DNA of 34,004 nt, from positions 1 to 34,004 of the forward strand of contig JBGFRR010000159.1 in assembly GCA_041695045.1 (NCBI GenBank), in the 5' to 3' direction. A model generated the notes under the pieces. That model saw only the letters and a list, made by a program, of their open reading frames with translations, did not search any database and was not told where the DNA came from. The translations under genes and the position numbers were made by a program. Positions 1 to 8,136 of this stretch are shown one piece after another (position 1 is the stretch's first letter; the number at the start of each line of letters is the position of its first letter). Origin of the DNA: JBGFRR01 sp041695045. GTDB lineage: Bacteria > Bacteroidota > Ignavibacteria > UBA10030.

Positions 1-68
1 GGCTCCTCTCTTGAAAAAATCGTCCTGATGAATTTTTTCGCTGTCATAACCACTTTTTCAACAGCCTG

Positions 69-181
69 CTAGGGATCCCGCTCACAGGCGGGATCCAAAG
101 AGCGGGAGATTCCGCTGCAAGCCCCGTTAACGGGGCAAGCGGGATTCCAAAAGAGCGGAACCGTACAGCGGGACAGGCAGG
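69..181. repeat. 113-bp perfect direct repeat, copy 1
   Basis: This block is identical over 113 bases to 5165-5277, in the same orientation. It is built from nested inverted repeats: GGATCCCGC pairs with GCGGGATCC near its left end, and GCCCCGTTAACGGGGC is a perfect palindrome in its middle. TTCCGCT and AGCGGAA form an outer pair. It lies downstream of hpaD in otherwise gene-free DNA, and the two copies bracket hpaE-hpaB-hpaC-hpaD. No transposase lies next to either copy, so it looks like a dispersed intergenic element rather than the end of an intact transposon. Some weaker similarity to the second copy continues to about position 226. Confidence 0.9.
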
Positions 182-277
182 TGTGGTGGGTTTTAGGTGG
201 TTTGATTCTGGCGCTGAGTATTTACGTTGACTCTCCATTGATTCCTTACTCTATCCTTCCTCATGATGGTAAGCGGA

Positions 278-1264
278 TCACGTCACAAAATCCGGCCGGT
301 CGCGGAGTTTGGGTTCGGCGACTGGAAGTAACGAGCCATCCTGAATCGATTCCACCGGCGATGCATCGTTGAACCAACTCGGCGGGGGGGTGTGCCCCCA
401 GAACGTCGCCCGACGCGGGTCGTTAATGTTCCACTTGATGGGTTTCCAATCGGGGTCGGGGATGAGGTAATCGCTTGTATACAGCTCGATGCGGTTGCCG
501 TCGGGGTCGCGGAGATAGAGGAAGAACGCGTTGCTGAGTCCGTGCCGTCCCGGGCCGCGTTCGATGTTTGCGACGTATCCGGCCGCGGCAAGAATGTCAC
601 ACGCCCTCAGCACGCTGAGCTGATCGCTCACCCAGAAGCCGCCGTGGTGCACGCGCGGGCCGAGGCCGTTCATGAACGCGATATCGTGGACATCTTGTTT
701 GCGGTGGAGCCATGCTGCCCACAGTTGCTCTGGTTGTTTGTCCGTCACGGTATATTCCGAACACGTGAAGCCTAACTTCTGGGTGAACCAATCGTACGCC
801 TTCTGCACGTCGGGCACCTGGCAGTTGAAATGATCCAACCGCATGACCTGCGCGCCGCGGTAGAGGTCGAAGCGCTGGAGAAGCCATTTGCGCTGCGTGA
901 TTTCATGAATGAACTCGATCGGTAATCCCGTCGGATCCTGCACACGAACGGCGCGACCCTGCCCCTCTTCTGTTCCTTTCTCCATCCACTTCACGGCACA
1001 ACCATGCTCGGCGTACAGCGCGGCAAGCGTCTCGAGGTCTGCAGGGTCTGCGACGCGAAATGCAATGTGCCCGACGCCCGGTGATTCGGCTTTGCGTAGG
1101 ACAAGACTGTAGAGGTCGCGCTCCTCATAACCGCCAAGATAGATGCGTGAGGCATCCCGCGCCGTCTCGATGAAGCCGAGGAGGTCGACGTAGAACGCCC
1201 GCGCTCGCTCGAGGTCGGTGACCCGAAACTCCAAATGCGCTGCTCGTGTGATGCTGAAGGGCAT
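278..1264 (-). CDS. hpaD: 3,4-dihydroxyphenylacetate 2,3-dioxygenase (type I extradiol)
   Basis: The protein (328 aa) is an Fe(II)-type extradiol ring-cleavage dioxygenase. It opens homoprotocatechuate to 5-carboxymethyl-2-hydroxymuconate semialdehyde. Two glyoxalase/VOC-fold modules are visible, at about residues 5-120 and 140-265. The expected iron ligands in the second module are His145 (DHFNCQ), His206 or His207 (VHHGGFW) and Glu260 (NRIELYT). Length and motifs resemble the Brevibacterium homoprotocatechuate 2,3-dioxygenase family rather than the type II E. coli HpaD. I chose the ATG at 1264 because it begins just before the conserved VOC strand; the longer frame needs a TTG at 1330 and adds 22 residues without family character. 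It is the last gene of the hpaE-B-C-D set, 160 bp after hpaC. Substrate assignment rests mainly on the neighbours. Confidence 0.9.
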   Translation of the reverse strand: MPFSITRAAHLEFRVTDLERARAFYVDLLGFIETARDASRIYLGGYEERDLYSLVLRKAESPGVGHIAFRVADPADLETLAALYAEHGCAVKWMEKGTEEGQGRAVRVQDPTGLPIEFIHEITQRKWLLQRFDLYRGAQVMRLDHFNCQVPDVQKAYDWFTQKLGFTCSEYTVTDKQPEQLWAAWLHRKQDVHDIAFMNGLGPRVHHGGFWVSDQLSVLRACDILAAAGYVANIERGPGRHGLSNAFFLYLRDPDGNRIELYTSDYLIPDPDWKPIKWNINDPRRATFWGHTPPPSWFNDASPVESIQDGSLLPVAEPKLRDRPDFVT

Positions 1265-1424
1265 AGGGGGGTTAAGGTATGATGATTGATTCGCTGTGAG
1301 AAATTCTAAATCCGAATATCGAAGCTCCAAACAAATTCAAAATGAAGAATGAGCGAAACGCTTTGAGAGTTTGGTATTCGTGCTTTCATGTTGTTTCGTC
1401 TTTCGAAATTTGTATTTCGTGCTT
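1265..1424. other. A/T-rich intergenic spacer between hpaC and hpaD
   Basis: This spacer is A/T-rich and contains runs such as ATTCTAAATCCGAATATCGA and CGAAATTTGTATTTCGTGCTT-like words that look like a decayed dispersed repeat. No reading frame of merit and no terminator with a T-run was seen. It may hold a promoter for hpaD, but none could be singled out. Confidence 0.4.
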
Positions 1425-1991
1425 CTACATCTCATCCCAGGGATCCAAGAACACACTGATATCGGATTTGGCCTGATCAAGGTTGGGCGGGGCGGGCTCT
1501 TTCTCTGTCCGGTCAAGTTTCCGATACATCCCGCTGTGGAAGACCAACGGATGTCGCGGTTCGATGCCCAACTCAAGCGCCACGACTTCTCCGAGCACAA
1601 TCCAGTGGTCGCCTCCCTCGACTAGCCCAGTGCGCTTGCAGCCGATGGCGGCCGCGCATCCTTCCAACCGTGGTCCCCCCATCCACGGCACAAACCGAAA
1701 CGGCGGCGGTGTCTCCTGTTTCCATCCTCCCGCGAAGTATGTTGAAAGCGCCTGCTGGTCTTCGCGCAGAATATTGATGGAGAACCCCTCTGCGCGTCGG
1801 ATGAACTCCGCCATCGTAGTTTTCTTTCCGACGCAGAACAGCATCCTCAACGGGTCGAGGGAAAGCGATGTGATGGCGTTGGCCGTCATGCCGTGGATTT
1901 TGCCGTCCACCTCCGTTGCAACAACGGTCACGCCGGTAGGGAATTGTCCAACGACCTGCCGGAACGATTTTGCGTCGAGCGAAACGTGCAT
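1425..1991 (-). CDS. hpaC: flavin reductase component of 4-hydroxyphenylacetate 3-monooxygenase
   Basis: This 188-residue protein has the flavin reductase-like (FMN-binding split barrel) domain over nearly its whole length. The signature N-terminal segment FRQVVGQFPTGVTVVAT is followed by GMTANAITSLSLDP, which forms the flavin site in the family. HpaC uses NAD(P)H to reduce FAD or FMN, which diffuses to HpaB for hydroxylation of 4-hydroxyphenylacetate. Its start codon overlaps the hpaB stop by one base (TGATG), so translation is probably coupled, which fits a two-component monooxygenase. The C-terminal tail of about 25 residues is acidic and not part of the core fold. Other flavin reductases of this family serve different oxygenases, so the name relies on the adjacent hpaB. 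Confidence 0.9.
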   Translation of the reverse strand: MHVSLDAKSFRQVVGQFPTGVTVVATEVDGKIHGMTANAITSLSLDPLRMLFCVGKKTTMAEFIRRAEGFSINILREDQQALSTYFAGGWKQETPPPFRFVPWMGGPRLEGCAAAIGCKRTGLVEGGDHWIVLGEVVALELGIEPRHPLVFHSGMYRKLDRTEKEPAPPNLDQAKSDISVFLDPWDEM

Positions 1992-3490
1992 CAGCGTGAT
2001 ACTCCGGCTTCTTCGAAGGCTTCCGTTTTCATCTTCTCGAGAAACTCGCGCACGCGGTCCATGTACGCCGTACGGTCATGGTTGGCGACTAACGCTCCGG
2101 CCATCCGTACCGGATCGCCAAAGAAGAAGCGCTCGTACAGCACTTGCCGTGTACCGAATGCCGAGAGTGCAGTATCCCAGGCGAGCCGGAAAAGAGGAAT
2201 GCGGTCATGCGCCTCAGCGCGTGCGGCTTGGAAGTACCGCTTGATCTCTTCTGCCAATGGTCCTTTGACGTCGGCTTCGGTCGGTGAAGAAACGAGTCCG
2301 CTGGCCCCCATTTGCTGCACGATCTCGACCATGCGCGGATAGAGACGCGGATACAGGTTGCGCGCGGCGTCGAGCGGATCCCATGCGGGACGCATCAGGC
2401 CGTACTCGTCGAGCTGCGCATCGGCTTCAGCAGCGCGGAGGAAGGCGCGCATCGCTTCCATGTTCACCCAGATTTCAGCTAACTTTTCATGGATGTGCTG
2501 AAATCCCTCGATGCCGATCATGTGCGCCATGAGCGATGTGAGGCCGATGAGGTACTCCGTCTTGGCAAGGTTCTTCACGACAACCTGATGCGACATGTTG
2601 ACGATGGCGCCGGTGTGCGCGTACGCCTGATTGCACCGCGCAACATCGCGATACAGAAAGATGCGTTCCCACGGCACAAACACATCGTCAAAGATGACCA
2701 CGGCGTCCATCTCGTCGAAGCGAGAGCCGAGCGGATGGTCGTAGTGCGAGCGGCCGTAGTCGACGCTCTCGCGGCAGAGAAATTTCAAGCCGGGTGCGTT
2801 GGTGGGAAGCGCAAGCCCGAACGCATAGGGAGCATCTTCCTCCTGATTCTTGAGCAGTGTGGAGGGAAACACCATGATTTCGTCGGAGGCGGGGAGTGTT
2901 GCGAGCATACGCGCGCCGCGTATGACCACGCCGGCGTCGGTTTCTTCTTTCACGCGGGCGGCCAGGAACGGATCTGCTTGCTTAGCTGTATTGGCAGCGC
3001 GGTTTGCCTGCGGCGTGATGAGCGTGTGCGTAAGGCAGAGGTCGTTTTCGCGGATGTACTCGTAATAGCGGCGGGCGTTGTCGCCGAAACGCGGGTCGGC
3101 TTCACCGAGGAACGCCGCGCCCGCTGCGTACGCTGTCATGGCCCGATTGAGATAATCCGGCGACCGCCCCATCATCCCAAACGTTGCGTCGGCCCATACT
3201 TTCATCATCCGGCTGACGCTGCGAAGCTCCTCGTGGGTCTTCGGCATCATGAACGAGCGGCCGACGTTGTTTCCCGTTGTCGGCGAATCGTAGAGCATCA
3301 CCTCCGGCTGTTGCCACTGCACGTCGTACAATCCCGCTAAGCTCCGGATGCCGTTGCGAAAGGCAGGATGCGCAGTTGCGTCCTTGACCCGTTCGCCGGC
3401 GTACCAAATTTCCGGTCCGTTTTCGCGAAGCTTGCGCAGCACGTCTTCACCGCGCCGGGCTCCTGTGCCGGGTTTCATGTTGTCTCTCAT
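1991..3490 (-). CDS. hpaB: 4-hydroxyphenylacetate 3-monooxygenase, oxygenase component
   Basis: The 499-residue product belongs to the FADH2-dependent HpaB family, an acyl-CoA-dehydrogenase-like fold. It hydroxylates 4-hydroxyphenylacetate to 3,4-dihydroxyphenylacetate. Recognisable segments are the N-terminal RRGEDVLRKLRENGPEIWY, the central ITPQANRAAN with the family's flavin-site region, and DAVVIFDDVFVPWERIFLY. The C-terminal helical part ends in a short charged tail. Length is in the range of the family (about 480-520). The ATG at 3490 is preceded by a strong Shine-Dalgarno (AGGAGG, minus strand). It lies 61 bp after hpaE and overlaps hpaC by one base. Related enzymes act on chlorophenols or 4-nitrophenol, but the hpaC, hpaD, hpaE and hpaG neighbours support this substrate. 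Confidence 0.93.
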   Translation of the reverse strand: MRDNMKPGTGARRGEDVLRKLRENGPEIWYAGERVKDATAHPAFRNGIRSLAGLYDVQWQQPEVMLYDSPTTGNNVGRSFMMPKTHEELRSVSRMMKVWADATFGMMGRSPDYLNRAMTAYAAGAAFLGEADPRFGDNARRYYEYIRENDLCLTHTLITPQANRAANTAKQADPFLAARVKEETDAGVVIRGARMLATLPASDEIMVFPSTLLKNQEEDAPYAFGLALPTNAPGLKFLCRESVDYGRSHYDHPLGSRFDEMDAVVIFDDVFVPWERIFLYRDVARCNQAYAHTGAIVNMSHQVVVKNLAKTEYLIGLTSLMAHMIGIEGFQHIHEKLAEIWVNMEAMRAFLRAAEADAQLDEYGLMRPAWDPLDAARNLYPRLYPRMVEIVQQMGASGLVSSPTEADVKGPLAEEIKRYFQAARAEAHDRIPLFRLAWDTALSAFGTRQVLYERFFFGDPVRMAGALVANHDRTAYMDRVREFLEKMKTEAFEEAGVSR

Positions 3491-3493
3491 CGT

Positions 3494-3500
3494 TCCTCCT
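3494..3500 (-). promoter_or_regulatory. strong ribosome-binding site of hpaB
   Basis: On the minus strand AAGGAGG lies a few bases before the hpaB ATG at 3490. It fixes that start and suggests hpaB is translated independently of hpaE, unlike hpaC, which overlaps hpaB. Confidence 0.7.
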
Positions 3501-3551
3501 TCATGAACTCCGAGTTTCGTTCTTTCTTCCTTCGACGTGTCAGGTCTGACG

Positions 3552-5039
3552 TCACGATGTACGGGATTTTCCCATCGTTGGGATGTGGTGCTTCCCGAGC
3601 GCTACGTGGATGGTTGTCAGCTCGGTATAAAAGTCGAAGCTGTAATGTCCGCCTTCCCGCCCGATGCCGCTGGACTTGCAGCCGCCGAAGGGCGTGCGCA
3701 GGTCCCGGACATTGTGCGAGTTGATCCAGACCATGCCGGACTCAATGCCTTCAGCGATGCGATGAGCGCGCGTGAGGTTTTGCGTCCACACATACGCGGC
3801 GAGTCCGTACTGCACATCGTTGGCGATCGTCAGTGCTTCCTCGTCATCCTTGAAGGGAATCACAACCAACACCGGGCCGAAGATTTCCTCCTGCGCCACT
3901 CGCATGCTGTTCCGCACGCCGGTGATGAGCGTCGGGGAGAAGTAATTCCCTTCCTTCAGGTGTGAGGGTCGGTCGCCCCCCACAGCGATGGTGGCTCCTT
4001 CTTCACGCGCGATATCCATGTAGCTGTGGACTCGCGACCAGTGGTCGGGATGAATGAGCGGCCCGACTTCCGTCTCGGGGTCACGCGGGCTTCCGACGCG
4101 GATGGAGCGAACACGGGCTTCTAACGTTGCGACGAAATCATTATAGATGCTCTGTTGAACGAGCAGACGAGAGCCTGCAGTACAGCGCTCGCCGTTGAGT
4201 GAATAGACCTGGAAGATGGCGCCGTCCAGTGCGCGATCGAGCTCGGCGTCTTCAAAAACAATGGTTGGGGATTTGCCGCCTAACTCCATCGAAAAGCGCT
4301 TGAGTGTTTGCGCGCCGTTCCGGATGATCTCCTTGCCCGTCGTCGTTTCGCCGGTGAAGGAGATGAGCTGAACCTGCGGATGAGCGACGAGCGACGCGCC
4401 GGCCGTTTCGCCGAACCCATGCACAAGGTTGAACACGCCCGGCGGCAGGTCGGCTTCTTGCATGATGTGCGCTAACTTGTCGGCAGAAAGCGGAGACCAC
4501 TCAGCAGGCTTGAGCACGCACGTGTTGCCTGCGGCGAGACATGGGGCAACTTTCCATGTTTCAAGCATGAAGGGAGTGTTCCAAGGGGTGATCAGGCCGG
4601 CGACGCCTACGGGTTTGCGGACGGTGTAGTTCATGAACTTGCCGTCAACGGGGAAAACCTCGCCGGCGATCTTCGTGGCCATCTCGGCGAAGAAGGAGAA
4701 GTTCTCTGCTGCGCGCGGGATCGCTCCCTTCTTGATTTGGCTGATGGGAATGCCGGTGTCGTCGATTTCGGTTTCGGCAATCTCGTCCGCGTGCTTCAGG
4801 ATGAGGTCGCCGATTCTGCGGAGTACTGTTGAGCGCTCCTCGGACGACATGCGCGGCCAGGGTCCTTCGGCAAACGCTTTGCACGCCGCCTTCACGGCAT
4901 TGTCGATGTCTGCCGCCGTTCCCGACGCAACGTGCGTGATAGGTTTGTTCGTCGCGGGATTGAGCGTGTCGAACGTTTTCCCCTCGACGGATGGGACGAA
5001 CTGATTGTTGATGTAATGTTGAATCATCATGGCTCTCAT
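3552..5039 (-). CDS. hpaE: 5-carboxymethyl-2-hydroxymuconate semialdehyde dehydrogenase
   Basis: This is a typical NAD(P)-dependent aldehyde dehydrogenase (495 aa). It oxidises the HpaD ring-opening product to 5-carboxymethyl-2-hydroxymuconate. Catalytic features are visible: PWNTP with Asn154, the general-base Glu252 in MELGGKSP, and the nucleophile Cys286 in NGERCTAGSR. The NAD-binding stretch around ISFTGETTTGKEI (about 226-238) is present. The C-terminal motif TPFGGCKSSGIGREGG is characteristic of the HpaE and betaine-aldehyde dehydrogenase branch. ATG codons at 5039, 5030 and 5027 are all in frame; family alignment slightly favours the one at 5027 (MIQHYINN). It is the first gene of the hpaE-B-C-D block. 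Broad aldehyde dehydrogenases look alike, so substrate is inferred from the cluster. Confidence 0.9.
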   Translation of the reverse strand: MRAMMIQHYINNQFVPSVEGKTFDTLNPATNKPITHVASGTAADIDNAVKAACKAFAEGPWPRMSSEERSTVLRRIGDLILKHADEIAETEIDDTGIPISQIKKGAIPRAAENFSFFAEMATKIAGEVFPVDGKFMNYTVRKPVGVAGLITPWNTPFMLETWKVAPCLAAGNTCVLKPAEWSPLSADKLAHIMQEADLPPGVFNLVHGFGETAGASLVAHPQVQLISFTGETTTGKEIIRNGAQTLKRFSMELGGKSPTIVFEDAELDRALDGAIFQVYSLNGERCTAGSRLLVQQSIYNDFVATLEARVRSIRVGSPRDPETEVGPLIHPDHWSRVHSYMDIAREEGATIAVGGDRPSHLKEGNYFSPTLITGVRNSMRVAQEEIFGPVLVVIPFKDDEEALTIANDVQYGLAAYVWTQNLTRAHRIAEGIESGMVWINSHNVRDLRTPFGGCKSSGIGREGGHYSFDFYTELTTIHVALGKHHIPTMGKSRTS

Positions 5040-5164
5040 CCGCTTGATTTACGTAGACAGATTCATTGCCGAAGGCAGAGCAGAAGACTTTTTTCAAAAT
5101 CAAATCTGTGAATCCCTGCCTGCGGTCCCGTGTTTCGGGATCTCCCGCTTCTCAGTCCCGCCTT

Positions 5165-5277
5165 CTAGGGATCCCGCTCACAGGCGGGATCCAAAGAGCG
5201 GGAGATTCCGCTGCAAGCCCCGTTAACGGGGCAAGCGGGATTCCAAAAGAGCGGAACCGTACAGCGGGACAGGCAGG
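5165..5277. repeat. 113-bp perfect direct repeat, copy 2
   Basis: Every base matches 69-181, in the same orientation. It lies in the spacer upstream of hpaE. It has the same nested palindromes and includes one of the few CTAG sites in the window at its left edge. Confidence 0.9.
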
Positions 5278-5323
5278 AGTGGTTTGAGTTTTTTGCTGAG
5301 CAGCGGTCATGAATCCTGGCTTC

Positions 5324-5353
5324 TCCGCCAGAGGCGGATCAGCCTTTGGCTGA
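5324..5353. repeat. two adjacent 6-3-6 palindromes
   Basis: TCCGCCAGAGGCGGA is followed directly by TCAGCCTTTGGCTGA. Each is a perfect 6-bp stem with a 3-base loop. The same pair, slightly diverged and in the opposite orientation, occurs at 32271-32300. Confidence 0.75.
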
Positions 5354-5493
5354 ACCACGCCGGATGAAAAGAGTGCTTAAATATTCCAAATTTTCAAAGA
5401 TTCACTCTTTTTTCATAGCAGTTATCCAAATTCTTTGTTGACGTCCATCCATCCCACCACTCCATCCTTCCCATCCTCCAACGCCGCGCTCTC

Positions 5494-6240
5494 TCAGTCC
5501 TCTGCCACCACCGCATTCTCCAACGCTCCAATCCCCTCGACCTCTAACCGCATCACATCTCCCGGATAGACGTGTGAGATGCCCTTCGGCGTTCCGGTCC
5601 ACAGCAGATCGCCCGGCTCGAGCGTCATGATCATCGTGATGAACTCGATCAGCTCCGGAATCGTGTGCACGAACTGCGCTGTATTCCCGCGCTGACGAAG
5701 CTCTCCGTTGACGAAGGCACGCAGCTCAACCTGCTCGGGATCCGGCATCTCATCAGCCGTTACGATCCACGGGCCAAGCGGACCGAATGTATCGTACCCT
5801 TTCGCCCGAACAGGAGGGCGGTAGAAGTTCTTCACAAAGTCCCGCACCGTGACGTCGTTGCCGATGGTGTACCCATCGATGACACTCTGTGCATGCTCGG
5901 CTTTGACGCGCCGGCATCGTCGACCGATGACGACCACTAACTCGACTTCATAGTGCATGTATTCGACGCCGGCCGGATAGACAACCTGCTGCTTGTGGCC
6001 GATGAGCGAACTCGGCGGCTTGAAGAACAGCGCCGGGTCTTCCGGCGACTTCATGTTCAACTCTTCGGCGTGGTCGGCAAAGTTCAGCGCCAAACCAATG
6101 GCCTTCGAGGGAATGACAGGGGGAAGCCATTCGACGTGCGACGCGTCAAACTCCGCTCCGTCCTTCGCACGAAGCCGTCCCTCTCCAACGACCGTTCCGT
6201 CATAGGCCTTGCCGTTGACTGCAAACCGCGCCCGCTTCAT
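5494..6240 (-). CDS. hpaG: fumarylacetoacetate hydrolase-family isomerase/decarboxylase (HpaG-like)
   Basis: The 248-residue product has the FAH-family fold. In the homoprotocatechuate pathway the family carries out decarboxylation of 5-oxopent-3-ene-1,2,5-tricarboxylate and isomerisation of 2-hydroxyhepta-2,4-diene-1,7-dioate. The metal-binding acidic residues are visible as Glu98 and Glu100 in MHYEVELVVVIGR and Asp129 in YTIGNDVTVRD. The GYDTFGPLGPWIV segment (149-160) and the C-terminal GTPKGISHVYPGD complete the signature. It is a single-domain version, unlike the two-domain E. coli HpaG. Its start overlaps the stop of the upstream hydrolase gene by four bases (ATGA). FAH proteins are broad, so the specific reaction is inferred from hpaB, C, D and E downstream. 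Confidence 0.85.
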   Translation of the reverse strand: MKRARFAVNGKAYDGTVVGEGRLRAKDGAEFDASHVEWLPPVIPSKAIGLALNFADHAEELNMKSPEDPALFFKPPSSLIGHKQQVVYPAGVEYMHYEVELVVVIGRRCRRVKAEHAQSVIDGYTIGNDVTVRDFVKNFYRPPVRAKGYDTFGPLGPWIVTADEMPDPEQVELRAFVNGELRQRGNTAQFVHTIPELIEFITMIMTLEPGDLLWTGTPKGISHVYPGDVMRLEVEGIGALENAVVAED

Positions 6241-7121
6241 GCAGTCCGCTCCCAGGTTGATTCTCGCAGAATCTCCTCAAGAAACGTTTGAATGTGCTGT
6301 GCCACGGGAGGATTGTCTTGAATCACAAACGTGTAATGGTTGCCGCCTTCGACGATCCGGTATGTGCACTGCGGGATTTGAGTCACGAGTCGGGACGCGT
6401 CTTCATCGCTGTACACATGTCCGGTTGTTCCCAACAATCCTTCCGTTGGTCTGAGGAATAAGACAGGACAGCGCAGAAACGGGAGATGAAACCATACATT
6501 TTCCCAGAAGTGCATATCGAGGTCGTGTTCGATGGCCGATGCGGAAGACTTACTGCGCACAGAGCCGTCTTCCAGCCTCATCATCTCGTCGCGCAGATAC
6601 TTCTCCAGCGCGGGCGTCCACGGTTTATGATACACAACATTGCGCTGTGCGGCAAGATACTCGTTCATCGAGCGATACGTTTTGGAAAGCCGCTTGACGG
6701 TGGGATACATCGCCCGCAGCGTATCGTGCGGTGGGTCGGCGCCGCCATCGAGCAAGACGAGTGCAGAAACGCGCTCCGGCTTGAGCGATGCAGTGTACAC
6801 AGACGTCGTTGCGCCGAACGAATGCCCCACCAGAATAAATCGTTCCAACTTCAACGCATCGGCAAAGGCGAGAATATCGCGCGCATGGTACGAAAATCCA
6901 TAGCCGTGTGCCTCCGACAAGTCGGGGCTATCGCATCGGCCGCGCAGGTCGAGTGAAAGCACACGAAACTGCGGTGCAAGTTGTTCGGCAAGCGCCGTGA
7001 ATGTTCCCTTGTGTCCGGTGATGCTGGGGATGCACACCAACGGTCCGTGCTCGCCGGCCCAGTCGTCGTAGGCGAGCTTGATGCCGTTGGCGCTTATGTA
7101 TTGCACTGGAGGATTATTCAT
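6237..7121 (-). CDS. alpha/beta hydrolase
   Basis: The 294-residue protein is an alpha/beta-hydrolase-fold enzyme. The nucleophile elbow GHSFGA places Ser101, and the histidine is probably His262 in GGNHYTF. The acid may be Glu227 or a nearby residue after strand beta-7. An oxyanion-hole-like segment (IPSITGHKGTF) is at about 31-41. There is no signal peptide, so it is cytoplasmic. It overlaps hpaG by four bases, so it is likely co-translated and part of aromatic catabolism. It could hydrolyse an ester or thioester precursor or a C-C bond of a ring-fission product, but the substrate cannot be told from sequence. Confidence 0.8.
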   Translation of the reverse strand: MNNPPVQYISANGIKLAYDDWAGEHGPLVCIPSITGHKGTFTALAEQLAPQFRVLSLDLRGRCDSPDLSEAHGYGFSYHARDILAFADALKLERFILVGHSFGATTSVYTASLKPERVSALVLLDGGADPPHDTLRAMYPTVKRLSKTYRSMNEYLAAQRNVVYHKPWTPALEKYLRDEMMRLEDGSVRSKSSASAIEHDLDMHFWENVWFHLPFLRCPVLFLRPTEGLLGTTGHVYSDEDASRLVTQIPQCTYRIVEGGNHYTFVIQDNPPVAQHIQTFLEEILRESTWERTA

Positions 7122-7233
7122 GGTTCACTGGCAAAGATAATGTAACCGCCAAGGACGCAAAGAGCGCGAACCGAAAAGTAGAGGTTTTCCCGGCATTCTT
7201 TGAGACTTCTTGGCGAACTTTGCGGTTTGCTTT
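7122..7233. other. short spacer with imperfect inverted repeat
   Basis: The spacer between the DapA-family gene and the hydrolase carries an imperfect inverted repeat: AACCGCCAAGGACGCAAAG on the left, and CTTGGCGAACTTTGCGGTT on the right. No T-run follows, so it resembles a dispersed intergenic repeat more than a terminator. Confidence 0.4.
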
Positions 7234-8136
7234 TCACTCATCCTTTACCAAGCCATACTTCGTAAGAATTGCACGCAGCTTGTTCTCATTCTCTTTGGAG
7301 AGCGGAGCCAACGGCAAGCGGACCTCCGGCGCAATCTTTCCCATCATCCCCAACGCAGTCTTGACCGGCACGGGATTGATCTCGATAAAGACAGCGTCAT
7401 TCAGCGGCATCAGTTTGTAGTGGAGGTCTTGCGCTTCACGCCACTTGTTCGCGGCAACAAGGTCGTACAGCTGCGCGACTTCTTTCGGCATCAGGTTGCC
7501 GGTGGCGCTCACATGCCCCGCGCCGCCGATGGCAAGCAGCGGGAAGCAAAGAAGCTCGATGCCGGAGTACACTAAAAAATCTCTGCCCAATGTGCCGATG
7601 AGCCGCGTGATATGGGAGAAGTCGTGGTTCGCTTCTTTGATGCCGATGATGTTCGTGCATGCCTCGCGCAAACGGGCGACCGTGTCGATCTCTAAGTTGA
7701 TTACCGAGCGGCCGGGGATGTTATAGAGGATAACAGGAATCTCAACCGAATCGGCGACCGCTTTGAAGTGCCGGAACAGCCCTTCCTGACTTGGCCTGAC
7801 GTAGTAGGGAGTGATGAGAAGAACGGCATCGGCTCCGACCTGTTGAGCGAACCGCGTGAAGTGGAGCGTCTCGTCGAAATTGTTCGAGCCAGTTCCTGCC
7901 ACAAACGGAACGCGCCGCGCAATCACGTCAGCCGCAAGTTGAATCAGACGCTCCCGCTCTGTGCGCGTGAGGGCTGTCGGTTCACCGGTGGTGCCGGCGA
8001 CAGAAATGCCGTGACTGCCGCTAACAATCTGCCATTCGATGAGCGAGGCAAGCGCGTGTTCGTCCAGCGCGCCGTCTCGAAACGGAGTGACCAACGGGAC
8101 GATCGAGCCGCGCAGACGGTCAGTTGGATTCTTCAT
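7234..8136 (-). CDS. DapA-family class I aldolase/lyase (dihydrodipicolinate synthase-like)
   Basis: The 300-residue protein is a complete TIM-barrel member of the DapA/N-acetylneuraminate lyase family. The pyruvate-binding GTTGEPTAL (Thr49-Thr50), catalytic Tyr138 in ILYNIPGRS and Schiff-base Lys167 in IGIKEAN are all present. Arg143 matches the E. coli DapA arginine that binds aspartate semialdehyde, so true 4-hydroxy-tetrahydrodipicolinate synthase activity is possible. Its position between a dehydrogenase gene (ATGA overlap at 8133-8136) and the hpa genes suggests another role. It may be the pyruvate-releasing aldolase that cleaves 2,4-dihydroxyhept-2-ene-1,7-dioate, replacing HpaI. Both readings are open; family membership is certain. 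Confidence 0.88.
   Translation of the reverse strand: MKNPTDRLRGSIVPLVTPFRDGALDEHALASLIEWQIVSGSHGISVAGTTGEPTALTRTERERLIQLAADVIARRVPFVAGTGSNNFDETLHFTRFAQQVGADAVLLITPYYVRPSQEGLFRHFKAVADSVEIPVILYNIPGRSVINLEIDTVARLREACTNIIGIKEANHDFSHITRLIGTLGRDFLVYSGIELLCFPLLAIGGAGHVSATGNLMPKEVAQLYDLVAANKWREAQDLHYKLMPLNDAVFIEINPVPVKTALGMMGKIAPEVRLPLAPLSKENENKLRAILTKYGLVKDE

Larger units (their letters stand above)
5040..5493. other. repeat-rich gene-free spacer between hpaE and hpaG
   Basis: About 450 bases contain no credible gene. They hold the second 113-bp repeat, the adjacent 15-bp palindromes at 5324-5353, and a T-rich word (5281-5303) resembling the sequences at 199-226 and 25880-25909. The spacer splits the catabolic cluster into an upstream set (hpaG and beyond) and hpaE-B-C-D, which therefore probably has its own promoter here, though I could not identify it. 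Confidence 0.6.

Noticed and set aside
1483..2244. 253-codon plus-strand frame across hpaC and the end of hpaB
   Set aside because: It is rich in Ser, Arg and Pro as expected for a shadow frame and runs against two well-supported genes.
2489..3340. 283-codon open frame on the plus strand
   Set aside because: It is antisense to hpaB, which has full family motifs and a strong ribosome-binding site; the open frame follows from GC-rich codon use and its product has no recognisable domain.
69..5277. Composite transposon around hpaEBCD
   Set aside because: The repeats are direct, lack a transposase and have no visible target duplications, so only a repeat-bracketed block can be claimed.
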